Shown piece by piece: positions 49,135-58,440 of a stretch of DNA of 64,000 nt. How positions within the stretch are numbered: the first letter of the stretch is position 1; the number at the start of each line of letters is the position of its first letter. Source of the stretch: Methylomonas rosea. Lineage in GTDB: Bacteria; Pseudomonadota; Gammaproteobacteria; Methylococcales; Methylomonadaceae. Below the pieces are notes generated by a model. The model ran no database searches, had not been told where the DNA came from, and saw only the letters and a list, made by a program, of their open reading frames with translations. The stretch covers positions 95,284 through 159,283 of the forward strand of contig NZ_JANIBL010000001.1 of NCBI RefSeq assembly GCF_024505055.1, written 5' to 3'. Both the position numbers and the translations under genes were made by a program.

Positions 49135-50115
49135 ATGATGGAAGAAACGATAGATGTAATTAAAGATATGGATATTCCAGATTTCATTTCTTTTGATGAT
49201 GTCGATGAAGAAGTTGTCGAAATCGATCCGAACGAAACGTTTAAGCTGGCCGAGATAGAAAGTAACGAATCGCAAAATGAAAGTACTTTCGATGCCACAC
49301 GAGCCTATCTGAATGAACTTAGTAAATCCCAGCTGTTAACTGCTGATGAAGAAAAAATTTACGGCAGACGCACTCAGCAGGGTGATCCACAAGCCCGAAA
49401 AATAATGATCGAAAGTAATCTACGTCTGGTTGTTAAAATTTCCAGGCGCTATTTAAATCGCGGACTCCCTTTGCTCGATTTAATCGAAGAAGGCAATTTA
49501 GGACTGATCCGAGCAGTTGAAAAATTCGACCCTGATAGAGGCTTCAGATTTTCAACCTATGCAACCTGGTGGATCAGACAGACCATAGAGCGCGCAATCA
49601 TGAACCAGACCCGAACGATTCGTCTGCCGATTCATATTGTTAAAGAAATGAACATTTATTTGAAAGCGCAGCGGAATTTAGCTCAACAGCTTGATCATGA
49701 ACCAACTGTCGACGAGATCGCCCGGCATCTGGATAAACCGGCTAAGACCGTTAGTAAAATGCTTAAACTCAACGAGCGCGTCACATCCGTTGACGTGTCT
49801 TTCGGCAAGGATTTTGACAAACCCCTACTTGAAACCATTTCCGAAGAAGAAAGCCGCAATCCTGCTGAAATTCTGCAAGACGACTTCATCCAAAACAACG
49901 TCACTTACTGGGTCTATCAACTTGCCGAGAAGCAGCGCGAAGTCATTTGTCGCAGATACGGCCTTTGTGGCTTCGAAAACGCAACTCTGGAGCAGGTAGC
50001 GCTCGAATTGGGCGTAACTCGTGAAAGAGTTAGACAAATACAGATGGACGGCTTGAAGCGTCTCAAAGAGATTCTAGAAAGCAGCGGCTATTCGTTCGAA
50101 TCGATTTTTAGCTAA
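49135..50115 (+). CDS. rpoS: Stationary-phase sigma factor RpoS
   Basis: Protein of 326 aa with an acidic N-terminal tail, region 1.2 '[27 protein letters not shown]', region 2 '[67 protein letters not shown]' and region 4 '[30 protein letters not shown]'. Length and the absence of region 1.1 distinguish it from RpoD. GGGAG precedes the tandem ATG codons. The usual neighbour nlpD is missing; a J-protein gene is upstream instead. Confidence 0.95.
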   Translation: MMEETIDVIKDMDIPDFISFDDVDEEVVEIDPNETFKLAEIESNESQNESTFDATRAYLNELSKSQLLTADEEKIYGRRTQQGDPQARKIMIESNLRLVVKISRRYLNRGLPLLDLIEEGNLGLIRAVEKFDPDRGFRFSTYATWWIRQTIERAIMNQTRTIRLPIHIVKEMNIYLKAQRNLAQQLDHEPTVDEIARHLDKPAKTVSKMLKLNERVTSVDVSFGKDFDKPLLETISEEESRNPAEILQDDFIQNNVTYWVYQLAEKQREVICRRYGLCGFENATLEQVALELGVTRERVRQIQMDGLKRLKEILESSGYSFESIFS

Positions 50116-50191
50116 AAACAAAATTTAACCGGCGGCAAACCAGAGTAGTGTGACTTTGTCAGATCTGGTTTGGGTGTCTGCTGTAAAAACC

Positions 50192-51427
50192 TTATATTTG
50201 ATACAACGGCAAGGCTTTAATCCGGTCGTCAATTTGTTGGATCAGTTCGTTGTATGCAGAACTTCCTACAGACTGAAATTTGCTGACAAATGTAGCTTCG
50301 TCCATATGTTCCGGCAAGTCCTGTACTTCCGGGATAATAGACGAATAATCTTTAGTGCTAGACATTATTCTTTGTAATTCTCTGGCTTCCTCGGTTGATG
50401 CTACTGCGATTTGACCGAATCTAGTTCCGGCTCGATCCGCTGTCAGATCAATGAAACTGAAGCCGCTGCCTTTTTGTGCGTCTCCCAATTCTTTATCTAT
50501 GCCGATTTGCTCGCCCAATAACGAGGAATCTATGATCGCCAGTAGTGCCGAGGCAATAAAATGCTGAGGTATATCTATTCTTTTGTATGCAAATACAGGA
50601 TATTCCTTGCTATAGACCAAGCCAAGAGGTAAATAGCGGCGTAAGTCGTGTTTATAGATATAACTGCCGACAGCAATGATGATCGCACGATTTTCCTGAA
50701 TGGCGTCCTCCGTCGGTGTTTGTTGATACGCCGTCAGAAATAAAGGTTGCAGCAAATCGGTTATAGACAAGCGCCAGCTAGGATCATGCTGGCTGACGAT
50801 TTCGTTAATTTGCTGTTGATACCGATGCAGGTTCGGGTAATCCCGGTGTTTTTGGATGGCCAATTGCTTCGCGGCGTCGACGATGGACCCTAGATAACTA
50901 ATTTCCAAAGCTTGCGGGCTAATGCGAACTTTCTTGACGTATTGACTCAATAGTTGCCAATGCTGTTCTAGCGGTGTGTTATGCACGATGGCCGGAATCA
51001 GCAGGTTAGCAGCTGGATCGGGAATGGAGATTTCACCAATTTTCAATGACTTGATAACAATGGCGTCATCCACTTGTCGTAGATTAAAACTAAAATCCAG
51101 ATATCTACCCCAAGGGCTTTTGGGTACAAATATCGCTATCTGAATCATTAATCTGTCATCTAAAATCTGAATTTGCGTCGTATTTTCCGCAAAATGGTTT
51201 AGTAGATAACTCACTGCGATATTCAAGTCCTTCTGGTCCAGACTAACCGTTTTAAGTTGGCCTCTTTCCTCCGGTGCCACATGCAACAACTGCTTGGCGC
51301 GCTGAATATCTTCGCGGTTCAAACCTTGATGGATTTTTAACAACGGCGTATCGTCGATTGCGAAAAACAATAATCCTACAAACAATATTGCTAGTGAAAG
51401 TAGGATATACAGCAGGAATTTCAGCAT
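50192..51427 (-). CDS. Conserved hypothetical membrane-anchored protein
   Basis: Protein of 411 aa with one N-terminal membrane helix ('FLLYILLSLAILFVGLLFFAI', residues 4-24) and a large, probably periplasmic remainder. No catalytic motif is recognised. Segments such as 'VSLDQKDLNIAVSYLLNHFAENTTQIQILDDRLMIQIAIFVPKSPWGRYLDFSFNLRQVDDAIVIKSLKIGEISIPDPAANLLI' suggest a beta-rich lipid- or envelope-binding fold. The start overlaps the end of ppx/gppA by seven bases, so translation is coupled. The association with a polyphosphate/ppGpp enzyme is the main clue to its role. Confidence 0.75.
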   Translation of the reverse strand: MLKFLLYILLSLAILFVGLLFFAIDDTPLLKIHQGLNREDIQRAKQLLHVAPEERGQLKTVSLDQKDLNIAVSYLLNHFAENTTQIQILDDRLMIQIAIFVPKSPWGRYLDFSFNLRQVDDAIVIKSLKIGEISIPDPAANLLIPAIVHNTPLEQHWQLLSQYVKKVRISPQALEISYLGSIVDAAKQLAIQKHRDYPNLHRYQQQINEIVSQHDPSWRLSITDLLQPLFLTAYQQTPTEDAIQENRAIIIAVGSYIYKHDLRRYLPLGLVYSKEYPVFAYKRIDIPQHFIASALLAIIDSSLLGEQIGIDKELGDAQKGSGFSFIDLTADRAGTRFGQIAVASTEEARELQRIMSSTKDYSSIIPEVQDLPEHMDEATFVSKFQSVGSSAYNELIQQIDDRIKALPLYQI

Positions 51428-52923
51428 TGATCGAAGATCAGATTAAAACGGGCCTCCTTGAGATAATACATTTCTTGTTTTAGATCGGCATGTGTCAGAG
51501 GTGCTTGTTCCAGCCAATTTTCCGGAAAATCGATTTTTATATCCTGGCGATTGATCGTGACGCTAAAATCCGGGCGCTTGCTATTGCGATTGCGATGTAA
51601 CAAAGCCGCCAGCCGAAATACAATCGCCATGATCGGCGCATGTTGCCGCCAAGGAAATGGCAAATCCTCAAAGCGGCTTAAATTAAGCTTTTTGCGGTGA
51701 CTACGCACCAGCTTAGACAGCAACAGCTGATCTTGTTTGGAAAAACCCGCCAAATCACCATTTTCAATAATGTAGGCGCTGTGCTTATGATACTGGCTAT
51801 GGGCGATCTCAAAGCCGATTTCATGCAGTTCAGCTGCCCATTCCAAAAACTGTAAGCTGGCGGGATTGTCGTTAAAGCAGGGGTGGTTATCCAGTTGCTG
51901 AACGATGTAACGCAAGGTTTCCTTTAGTTGACCACTATGGGACGTATCGGTATGGTAACGCGCGGCTATGGTTTGACTGGTTTGCGAACGAACGTCGTCG
52001 TCATAAATTCTACCCAGCAAGTCTTGCACCAAACCTTCGCGCAACGCGCCGTCCGAGACCGTCATCTGCTGGATATTTAAAGTTTTAAACGTGGCGTAGA
52101 TGATTGCCACAGCGCCGATAAACACCGGCCGCCGCTCTATGCTCAGGGCTGGAAAGCTGATCTCGTCAATTCGATTAAGTTTCAATAGGTGAGCGACCAA
52201 CTGTTCCAACCCTTCATTGGTGATGCCGTTATTACTCCACCCCATGGTTTGCAGCACATTGCTGATGGCTTTCAGACTGCCGGAGGCGCCGATGGCTTCC
52301 TCCCAGTTTTTGGAATTGAACGTGTTTTGAAATGGTTCCAAATGTTGCTCGGCAAACAGCATCGCCTTACGAAAGGCTTTTTTAGTCAGCTCGCCGTTTT
52401 TGAAAAAGTTCTGGCTGACAGTGACGCAGCCCATATTCAGGCTTTCCTTGGTGTGGGCAATATCATCGCGGCCAATAATATACTCGGTGCTGCTGCCGCC
52501 GATGTCCATCACAAAGCGGTTATTGGCATTGCTGCCTAAGCTGTGGGCTACGCCTTGGTAGATTAACCGCGCTTCTTCGATACCCGAAATTATATGAATC
52601 GGATGACCCAGGGCTTTTTCGGCCTTATTGATGAATTGTTGCGAGTTTCTGGCGATGCGCAAGGTATTGGTGCCGACTATCGCGACGCTGTTGGGCGCGA
52701 AATCCCGGATGCGGTGACCGAAGCGTTCCAGGCAAGCTAGGGCGCGCTCTTGCGTGATTTGGTCGAGATTTTTATGTTGATCCAGTCCCGCAGCCAAGCG
52801 CACCATTTCTTTCAAACGGTCGATAGTTTGCAATTTGCCGTTGTGCAGGCTGCATATGATCATGTGAAAACTGTTGGAACCCAGATCGACGGCAGCAACA
52901 CTGGTCGGTATTTGATGTGGCAA
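51421..52923 (-). CDS. ppx: Ppx/GppA family exopolyphosphatase
   Basis: Protein of 500 aa. The N-terminal ASKHA fold has 'AAVDLGSNSFHMIICSLHNGKL' and the phosphate loop 'FVMDIGGSSTEYIIGRDD'. The catalytic Glu lies in 'GIEEARLIYQGVAHSL'. The C-terminal HD-like region reads 'WAAELHEIGFEIAHSQYHKHSAYIIENGDLAGFSKQDQLLLSKLVRSHRKKL'. Members hydrolyse polyphosphate or pppGpp; Ppx and GppA cannot be separated confidently by eye. It is divergent from the ABC transporter genes and coupled to the following hypothetical gene. Confidence 0.9.
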   Translation of the reverse strand: MPHQIPTSVAAVDLGSNSFHMIICSLHNGKLQTIDRLKEMVRLAAGLDQHKNLDQITQERALACLERFGHRIRDFAPNSVAIVGTNTLRIARNSQQFINKAEKALGHPIHIISGIEEARLIYQGVAHSLGSNANNRFVMDIGGSSTEYIIGRDDIAHTKESLNMGCVTVSQNFFKNGELTKKAFRKAMLFAEQHLEPFQNTFNSKNWEEAIGASGSLKAISNVLQTMGWSNNGITNEGLEQLVAHLLKLNRIDEISFPALSIERRPVFIGAVAIIYATFKTLNIQQMTVSDGALREGLVQDLLGRIYDDDVRSQTSQTIAARYHTDTSHSGQLKETLRYIVQQLDNHPCFNDNPASLQFLEWAAELHEIGFEIAHSQYHKHSAYIIENGDLAGFSKQDQLLLSKLVRSHRKKLNLSRFEDLPFPWRQHAPIMAIVFRLAALLHRNRNSKRPDFSVTINRQDIKIDFPENWLEQAPLTHADLKQEMYYLKEARFNLIFDQC

Positions 52924-53041
52924 GAGTCTATTCCTGTTCAGGCTGCTGAGGTTTGGCGAATTCTGATAGAATCGGAAAGCTTTATTGGCGGATTTTTCAA
53001 GATCATGCCAATTCCTTTGCCCGAGATTATAACATTAGAGC

Positions 53042-53947
53042 ATGACGGCTTTATCCATCCAAAACCTAAAAAAGACCTACAACAACGGCTTTGTAGCCTT
53101 GAAAGGCGTGGATCTCGATGTCCAGCGCGGTGACTTTTTCGCTTTGTTGGGTCCCAATGGCGCCGGCAAGTCGACCTTGATCGGCATCATCAGCTCGCTG
53201 GTGAACAAAACCAGCGGATTGGTCAGTATCTTCGGTCACGACCTGGATAAAGACAATGTCGCCGCCAAAACCTGCATTGGTGTGGTACCGCAGGAAGTTA
53301 ACTTCAATCAATTCGAAACCAGCATGAGCGTGGTGATGAACCAGGCAGGCTATTACGGCATTCCGCGCAAGCAAGCCTTGCGGCGCACCGAACAATGCTT
53401 GCGGCAAATGGAGCTTTGGGATAAGCGCGATGTCGTTTCCCGGCGCTTGTCCGGCGGTATGAAGCGGCGGTTGATGATAGCCAGAGCGATGGTGCATTCG
53501 CCACGCTTATTGATATTGGACGAGCCCACCGCCGGTGTCGATATCGAAATCCGCCGCTCGATGTGGGAGATGATGCAGGAGGTGAACAAGCAGGGCACCA
53601 CCATCATTCTGACCACTCATTATCTGGAGGAAGCCGAAAGCCTGTGCCGGAATATCGCCATCATCAATAACGGCCAAATCATCGAAAAATCGGCGATGAG
53701 CAGTTTGTTGAGCCGTTTGCATACCGATCATTTCGTATTGGATATTGCCCGCCCGCTGAGCCTCGCACCGATAATAGCGGGCTACGATATTGTTCTGAAC
53801 GCCGATACCGTATTGGATGTAGCGGTGCCGAAAAGCCATGGGTTAAACCGTTTATTTCAGGCACTATCCGAGCAACATATCGAGGTACTGAGCCTGCGCA
53901 ATAAGTCCAATCGTCTGGAGCAATTATTTTTGGATCTGGTGCAATGA
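53042..53947 (+). CDS. ABC transporter ATP-binding protein (YadG-like)
   Basis: Protein of 301 aa. Walker A 'LLGPNGAGKSTLIGI' (about 35-50), Q-loop in 'IGVVPQEVNFNQ', signature 'RRLSGGMKRRLMIARAM', Walker B 'LLILDEPTAGVDIEI' and the H-loop 'IILTTHYLEEAESL'. This fits the ABC-2 type exporter ATPases such as YadG. It overlaps its permease by ATGA. The substrate is unknown. Confidence 0.92.
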   Translation: MTALSIQNLKKTYNNGFVALKGVDLDVQRGDFFALLGPNGAGKSTLIGIISSLVNKTSGLVSIFGHDLDKDNVAAKTCIGVVPQEVNFNQFETSMSVVMNQAGYYGIPRKQALRRTEQCLRQMELWDKRDVVSRRLSGGMKRRLMIARAMVHSPRLLILDEPTAGVDIEIRRSMWEMMQEVNKQGTTIILTTHYLEEAESLCRNIAIINNGQIIEKSAMSSLLSRLHTDHFVLDIARPLSLAPIIAGYDIVLNADTVLDVAVPKSHGLNRLFQALSEQHIEVLSLRNKSNRLEQLFLDLVQ

Positions 53948-54708
53948 ACTACTCGGTCGCTTTTTTAACAATTTTATTCAAAGAAATTCGCCGTTTCACC
54001 CGAATTTGGCCGCAAACTTTATTGCCGCCGGCCATTACCACAGCGCTGTATTTCCTCATCTTTGGCAAGTTGATCGGCGACCGTATAGGCTTGGTGCACG
54101 GCGTCAGCTACATGGACTACATCGTGCCTGGCATTATCCTGATGTCGGTGATCAGCCATTCTTATTCCAATGTGGTGTCCTCGTTTTATTCCACCAAATT
54201 CCAGCGCCATATTGAAGAGCTCTTGGTGGCGCCGGTGCCGAATTATGTGATTTTGGCGGGTTACGTCTGTGGCGGCATCGCGCGCGGGGTGTTGGTTGGC
54301 GTGGTGGTGGCGGGGATTTCGATGATGTTTACCCACACTACGATTCTGCATTGGGACATTGCCGCCGCGGTGTTTGTGCTGACCGCGACCTTGTTCGCCC
54401 TGGCCGGCTTCATCAACGCGGTATTTGCCGATAGCTTTGATGATATTTCCATCATTCCCAACTTTGTACTGACGCCATTGAGCTATTTGGGCGGGGTATT
54501 TTATTCGGTGGCGATGTTGCCGGGGATTTGGCAAAAAATCGCGCAAGCCAACCCAATTTTATACATGATCAACGCCTTTCGCTACGGCATGATCGGCGTT
54601 AGCGATGTCCAGATCGAACTGGCTTTCGCCATGACGGGTGGGTTAATCGTGTTCTTAACTGCTCTGAGCTTACTGCTGTTGCATAAAGGTATCGGGATTA
54701 AAAATTAA
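53944..54708 (+). CDS. ABC-2 type permease (YadH-like)
   Basis: Protein of 254 aa with six predicted membrane helices and the ABC-2 signature region 'FVLTPLSYLGGVFYSVAMLPGIWQKIAQANPILYMINAFRYGMIG'. It pairs with the preceding ATPase through an ATGA overlap. Together they resemble E. coli YadGH, an exporter of undefined substrate. It converges on fnr with only four bases between the stops. Confidence 0.9.
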   Translation: MNYSVAFLTILFKEIRRFTRIWPQTLLPPAITTALYFLIFGKLIGDRIGLVHGVSYMDYIVPGIILMSVISHSYSNVVSSFYSTKFQRHIEELLVAPVPNYVILAGYVCGGIARGVLVGVVVAGISMMFTHTTILHWDIAAAVFVLTATLFALAGFINAVFADSFDDISIIPNFVLTPLSYLGGVFYSVAMLPGIWQKIAQANPILYMINAFRYGMIGVSDVQIELAFAMTGGLIVFLTALSLLLLHKGIGIKN

Positions 54709-54712
54709 TACT

Positions 54713-55447
54713 TTATTCCAACGGCACTAACATGTTGCGCAAGGCGGCAAGATCTTTGATCGCGATAAAGCGGTTCTGCACCACAATCAAATTATCATCC
54801 TGAAATTTTTTCAGCAGCCTGCTCACCGTTTCCAAAGCCAGGCCCAAATGATTGCCGATTTCCTGGCGGGTTAGCGACAGCTTGAATTCCGACGACGAAA
54901 ATCCGCGCCGTTTCAGGCGTTCAGACAAGCTGATCAAAAAGTAAGCCAAGCGCTCTTCCGCCGGCCTTTTGCTAAGCACCAGCTGATTTTTGTCCTCCAG
55001 CATTTTCTCGCCGGTATGCCGGAATAATTCGCGCGTCAGGCTGGGCATATTTTTGAACAAGTCTTCCATATTGTCGGCCGGTAGGATGCAGAAACTCATG
55101 GTTTCCAAAGCAATGGCCGCGCAGCCGTGCTTTTCTGCGGATAAACCGTCGAAGCCCAGTAATTCACCGGGCAACAGAATATTCAAGATATGCTCGTTGC
55201 CATGGCTATCGTTAGCCACCAGCTTGGCGCTGCCGGATTTTATTGCCAGAATGCCGCGGAAATTGTCGCCTTCGCGGTAGATAAAATCGCCGCGCTGCAA
55301 GGTTTTGCGGGCCTTGACGACTTGGCTGATGTTATTAATTTCGGCTTGCGACAAGCCGCGCGGCAAGCAAATATTATCCAGACTGCAATTAACGCAACTG
55401 ACTTGATTTTTAACCGGTTCGGCGGCTTGAGTTTTCGATGAAAGCAT
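54713..55447 (-). CDS. fnr: Fnr oxygen-sensing regulator
   Basis: Protein of 244 aa. Four cysteines match the iron-sulfur ligands of E. coli Fnr: C18, C21 and C27 in 'VSCVNCSLDNICLPRG' and C120 in 'ETMSFC'. A cyclic-nucleotide-binding-type fold follows ('GDFIYREGDNFRGILAIKSGSAKL'), then a helix-turn-helix 'LTRQEIGNHLGLALETVSRLLKKFQ' with the recognition residues E-x2-S-R. Loss of the cluster in oxygen should inactivate DNA binding. I start at the ATG 55447; the frame is open upstream into the 3' end of fbp but without homology. It lies 62 bp after fbp and may share its transcript. Confidence 0.93.
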   Translation of the reverse strand: MLSSKTQAAEPVKNQVSCVNCSLDNICLPRGLSQAEINNISQVVKARKTLQRGDFIYREGDNFRGILAIKSGSAKLVANDSHGNEHILNILLPGELLGFDGLSAEKHGCAAIALETMSFCILPADNMEDLFKNMPSLTRELFRHTGEKMLEDKNQLVLSKRPAEERLAYFLISLSERLKRRGFSSSEFKLSLTRQEIGNHLGLALETVSRLLKKFQDDNLIVVQNRFIAIKDLAALRNMLVPLE

Positions 55448-55509
55448 AGTTTTGGGTTTAATAATTTGCCGCTTCGTCAGGAAACGGCGACATGGCAACG
55501 GATTACTGG

Positions 55510-56514
55510 TTAATCTTGCTGATGATAGCCAATTATCCGTTCTACTTCGGTTTTGGAACCCAATATCAACGGCACCCGTTGGTGAATGCTGCTGGGTTTT
55601 AGATCTAAAATTCGTTCGCGGCCGGTTGAACACATCCCACCGGCTTGTTCGATGATGAATGCCATCGGGTTGGCCTCGTACATCAGACGCAGCTTGCCGG
55701 GCTTGGATGGATCGCGTAAATCGTGCGGATACAGAAATACGCCGCCGCGCGTGAGGATACGATAAACTTCAGCCACCAGCGAAGCCACCCAACGCATATT
55801 AAAGTCCTTGCCGCGCGGCCCGTCCACGCCGGCTACGCATTCGTCAATATAACGCTTCACCGGCGGCTCCCAGAAACGCTGGTTGGACATATTGATGGCA
55901 AATTCGCTGCTGTCCTCGGGAATTTTCATATTGCAATGGGTGAGGATGAACTCGCCGATATCCTGATCCAACGTGAAAGCATTCACACCGTTGCCAGTGG
56001 TCAATACTAACATCGTGGATGGGCCATACAACACAAAACCGGCGCAGACTTGTTCGGTGCCTTTGCGCAAAAAATCCTCGGTTTCCGGCTCTACGCCTTC
56101 GCGGCAACGTAGAATCGAAAAGATCGTGCCCACGGTCAGATTAATATCGATATTAGACGAGCCGTCCAGCGGATCGAACAGCACCAGATATTTACCTTTT
56201 GGATACTGTTTTGGGATTTTGATCGGATCGTTAATTTCCTCCGATGCCATGCCACCCAGGGAACCACTCCAATCCAAAGCCTTGACCATGATGTCGTTGG
56301 TAATAATATCCAGCTTTTTTTGCACTTCGCCCTGCACGTTTTCCGACTCGGCACTGCCCAGCACGCCAATCAAGGCACCGCAATTGACCCGGTGAGAGAT
56401 CTGTTTGCACGCAGTCACAATGTTATTCAGCAGCAGCGTGAACGTACCGGAAGCATCCGGTAGCCCGCGCTGCTGCTCGATGATGAACTGGGTCAGGGTA
56501 ACTTGGTGGGACAT
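55510..56514 (-). CDS. fbp: Fructose-1,6-bisphosphatase class I
   Basis: Protein of 334 aa with the class I metal site '[26 protein letters not shown]' (about residues 110-135), '[19 protein letters not shown]' and the substrate loop '[53 protein letters not shown]'. It dephosphorylates fructose 1,6-bisphosphate in gluconeogenesis, and in the pentose-phosphate or RuMP-type cycles. It lies just upstream of fnr on the same strand. Confidence 0.95.
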   Translation of the reverse strand: MSHQVTLTQFIIEQQRGLPDASGTFTLLLNNIVTACKQISHRVNCGALIGVLGSAESENVQGEVQKKLDIITNDIMVKALDWSGSLGGMASEEINDPIKIPKQYPKGKYLVLFDPLDGSSNIDINLTVGTIFSILRCREGVEPETEDFLRKGTEQVCAGFVLYGPSTMLVLTTGNGVNAFTLDQDIGEFILTHCNMKIPEDSSEFAINMSNQRFWEPPVKRYIDECVAGVDGPRGKDFNMRWVASLVAEVYRILTRGGVFLYPHDLRDPSKPGKLRLMYEANPMAFIIEQAGGMCSTGRERILDLKPSSIHQRVPLILGSKTEVERIIGYHQQD

Positions 56515-56666
56515 GCGTTAATTCTCCATAGCATCGGCTAGAGTAAGAAATTGTTTCGGCAACCACGGCAGCTTAATGCCGGGCTTGGCGAGTAAATAGT
56601 TGCGGTAAAAGTATTTGCCCGTTTGCGGCAGATTTGTGTATCCAATTGCTGTATTCCGGCCCGGTA

Positions 56667-58172
56667 TCAGACTTTTTCGCTCAACAGACTTTGCGGTGGG
56701 AGCGTTTGCGGATTGGTTTGCGTGGGTTTTCCTTGTTGAACATCCATAAATCCGGGTTTCAATCCTTTTTGTTCGAACTGTTGTCTTAAATAGTCCAGAC
56801 GTGCATTAATTTTATCCACGGTGCTGGTGGACTCGCTCCAGAAACGGGTATTAATACTGCCGTCGTAACAGGAGACCTTGCAATGTATTGTAGCAAGTTC
56901 GGGCGGGGTAATGGTAATGCTCACTACCCAGTTCTTTTGGCCGTTCTCACTGTTGGCTTGTTTGTCTTGTTCCACCATCAGTTGCAGCGTTTCCGGTTCG
57001 GCTTTATTAAAGAACGGTAACTCCAGTATCCAGACCTGTTTGGGCGAATCGTCTCTGGGCAGCGAATTGAGTTGATCCAAGGTCAATTTGGCCAGATTGC
57101 CCTGGGCTTTTTGCAAAGTTTCTTTCAGCAATTCGCTTGCAGTCTGCTGAGCCGAAAGTTCGTCCTTAGGCACACCCAGTTCCAAGCTCAGCTGTGCAAT
57201 CAGCTTACTCAGTTTTAATTTGAAATCGTCTTGCAACATTTGCGATTGCGGATTTGCCTCCGCGTCGACTAAATTGCGTTCCATAAACAGTCCGGATTGA
57301 GCAATGACTTGCTTTAGCGTGGCCGGTTCGAACAGCTTGGTTTTGTCCGGAATATGCTGCAATATTTCGCGGGCCAGTTGCTTGAGTACTTCGCCTACAG
57401 TTTTATCGGTTTCGGCAGGCTGCATCAAGGGCGCGAGTTGCTCCAGCAATTGTTGTGGCGGTACTTGAACGGGTAACAACTGTTTGAACACCGTCGCTAT
57501 CTGTTCGTCAATAGACGGCGCCGGTAGAGACGCGCTAAGCACTGGCAAATCGCCGCTCTTCAGCATTTGTAAATCAACGCGGCTGCCGACAGTTAGCGTG
57601 GACCTAGCCAACGGATCACTCCATTGCAATTGCTTGCTATCCAACACCACTCGGTTTTCACCGCCAGGCAACGCGGTGCTTTGGGTTTGCTTGGCATCAC
57701 CCGGCATCGGCGTCAGTTGCACCGTTAGGGTATGTTTGCCAATATTCAAAATCTGCGCCTGTATGTGCTCGCCAGGGTTTAAGGTCGCTAGTGGATTGCT
57801 GGGTAGAGGTGCGGTTGCAGTCGCGGTCGGGGAGGGCAGTAATTTTAGTAGTTGTGCTTCGGGCGCCGCTAAGCTTGACGTATTCTGCGCTGGCGATGGT
57901 GGCGGTGGCGGGGCGATAATTTTTAACTCTGGCGTAGGCAATAGCTTGACCACTTGCAACTGCAAGGTCTGGCCAGGCTGCAAAGCCAAAGCCTGTTGGC
58001 TCTGCAAAGTCATGGTTTTATCGGCAACGCTGACAGTCAGGGTGTTCAGCATCACTTGATTGGTAATGATTTTGGCGTCTAACACTTGATTCAATTTAAG
58101 CTCTGAAATCGAAGCATTCGACTTGCTCAATGCCATGACCAGTTTCGCATCTAAAGGCAGCTTTATATCCAT
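56667..58172 (-). CDS. FliK-type hook-length control family protein
   Basis: Protein of about 501 aa. The N-terminal half is rich in Pro, Gln and Leu ('IIAPPPPPSPAQ', 'PSPTATATAPLPSNPLATL'), and the C-terminal 120 residues form a Flg_hook domain ('WVVSITITPPELATIHCKVSCYDGSINTRFWSESTSTVDKINARLDYLRQQFEQKGLKPGFMDV'). FliK measures hook length and switches flagellar export specificity. No flagellar gene is adjacent, so it may be an orphan paralog. I prefer the ATG at 58172, which follows a GGGG run; an ATG at 58193 adds seven residues and lacks a ribosome site. Confidence 0.75.
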   Translation of the reverse strand: MDIKLPLDAKLVMALSKSNASISELKLNQVLDAKIITNQVMLNTLTVSVADKTMTLQSQQALALQPGQTLQLQVVKLLPTPELKIIAPPPPPSPAQNTSSLAAPEAQLLKLLPSPTATATAPLPSNPLATLNPGEHIQAQILNIGKHTLTVQLTPMPGDAKQTQSTALPGGENRVVLDSKQLQWSDPLARSTLTVGSRVDLQMLKSGDLPVLSASLPAPSIDEQIATVFKQLLPVQVPPQQLLEQLAPLMQPAETDKTVGEVLKQLAREILQHIPDKTKLFEPATLKQVIAQSGLFMERNLVDAEANPQSQMLQDDFKLKLSKLIAQLSLELGVPKDELSAQQTASELLKETLQKAQGNLAKLTLDQLNSLPRDDSPKQVWILELPFFNKAEPETLQLMVEQDKQANSENGQKNWVVSITITPPELATIHCKVSCYDGSINTRFWSESTSTVDKINARLDYLRQQFEQKGLKPGFMDVQQGKPTQTNPQTLPPQSLLSEKV

Positions 58173-58380
58173 GACCGTCTTACCCCACCGCATTCGGCAT
58201 TTACGCGTTTTCCGCTGACGAAACTAGGGTACTACAAAAAACTCGCCTGGACGATTAACAGCTAGTAGGCCAGTTGGTTACACAAGCAGTCGTTCAATAA
58301 AGAATCGTATGGCAAATAAATCACTAGCAGATAGGTAAAGCATCAAGCTAAAAGCCTTAAATACCTTATTAATAAAGGGC

Positions 58381-58410
58381 TTGACAACGTCCTTGTACTG
58401 GCCCTAGGCT
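58381..58410 (+). promoter_or_regulatory. Candidate promoter of the PQQ-like gene
   Basis: TTGACA at 58381-58386, an 18-base spacer, and TAGGCT at 58405-58410. The -35 is perfect and the -10 is poor. A small inverted repeat AGTTGA / TCAACT follows (58413-58427) and GGGGGAG provides the ribosome site for the ATG at 58441. Confidence 0.4.
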
Positions 58411-58440
58411 CAGTTGACATTCAACTGGGGGGAGCGAGCC

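Noticed and set aside
55448..55633. N-terminal extension of Fnr
   Set aside because: The added residues overlap the end of fbp and have no similarity to Fnr; the cysteine cluster begins shortly after the ATG at 55447.
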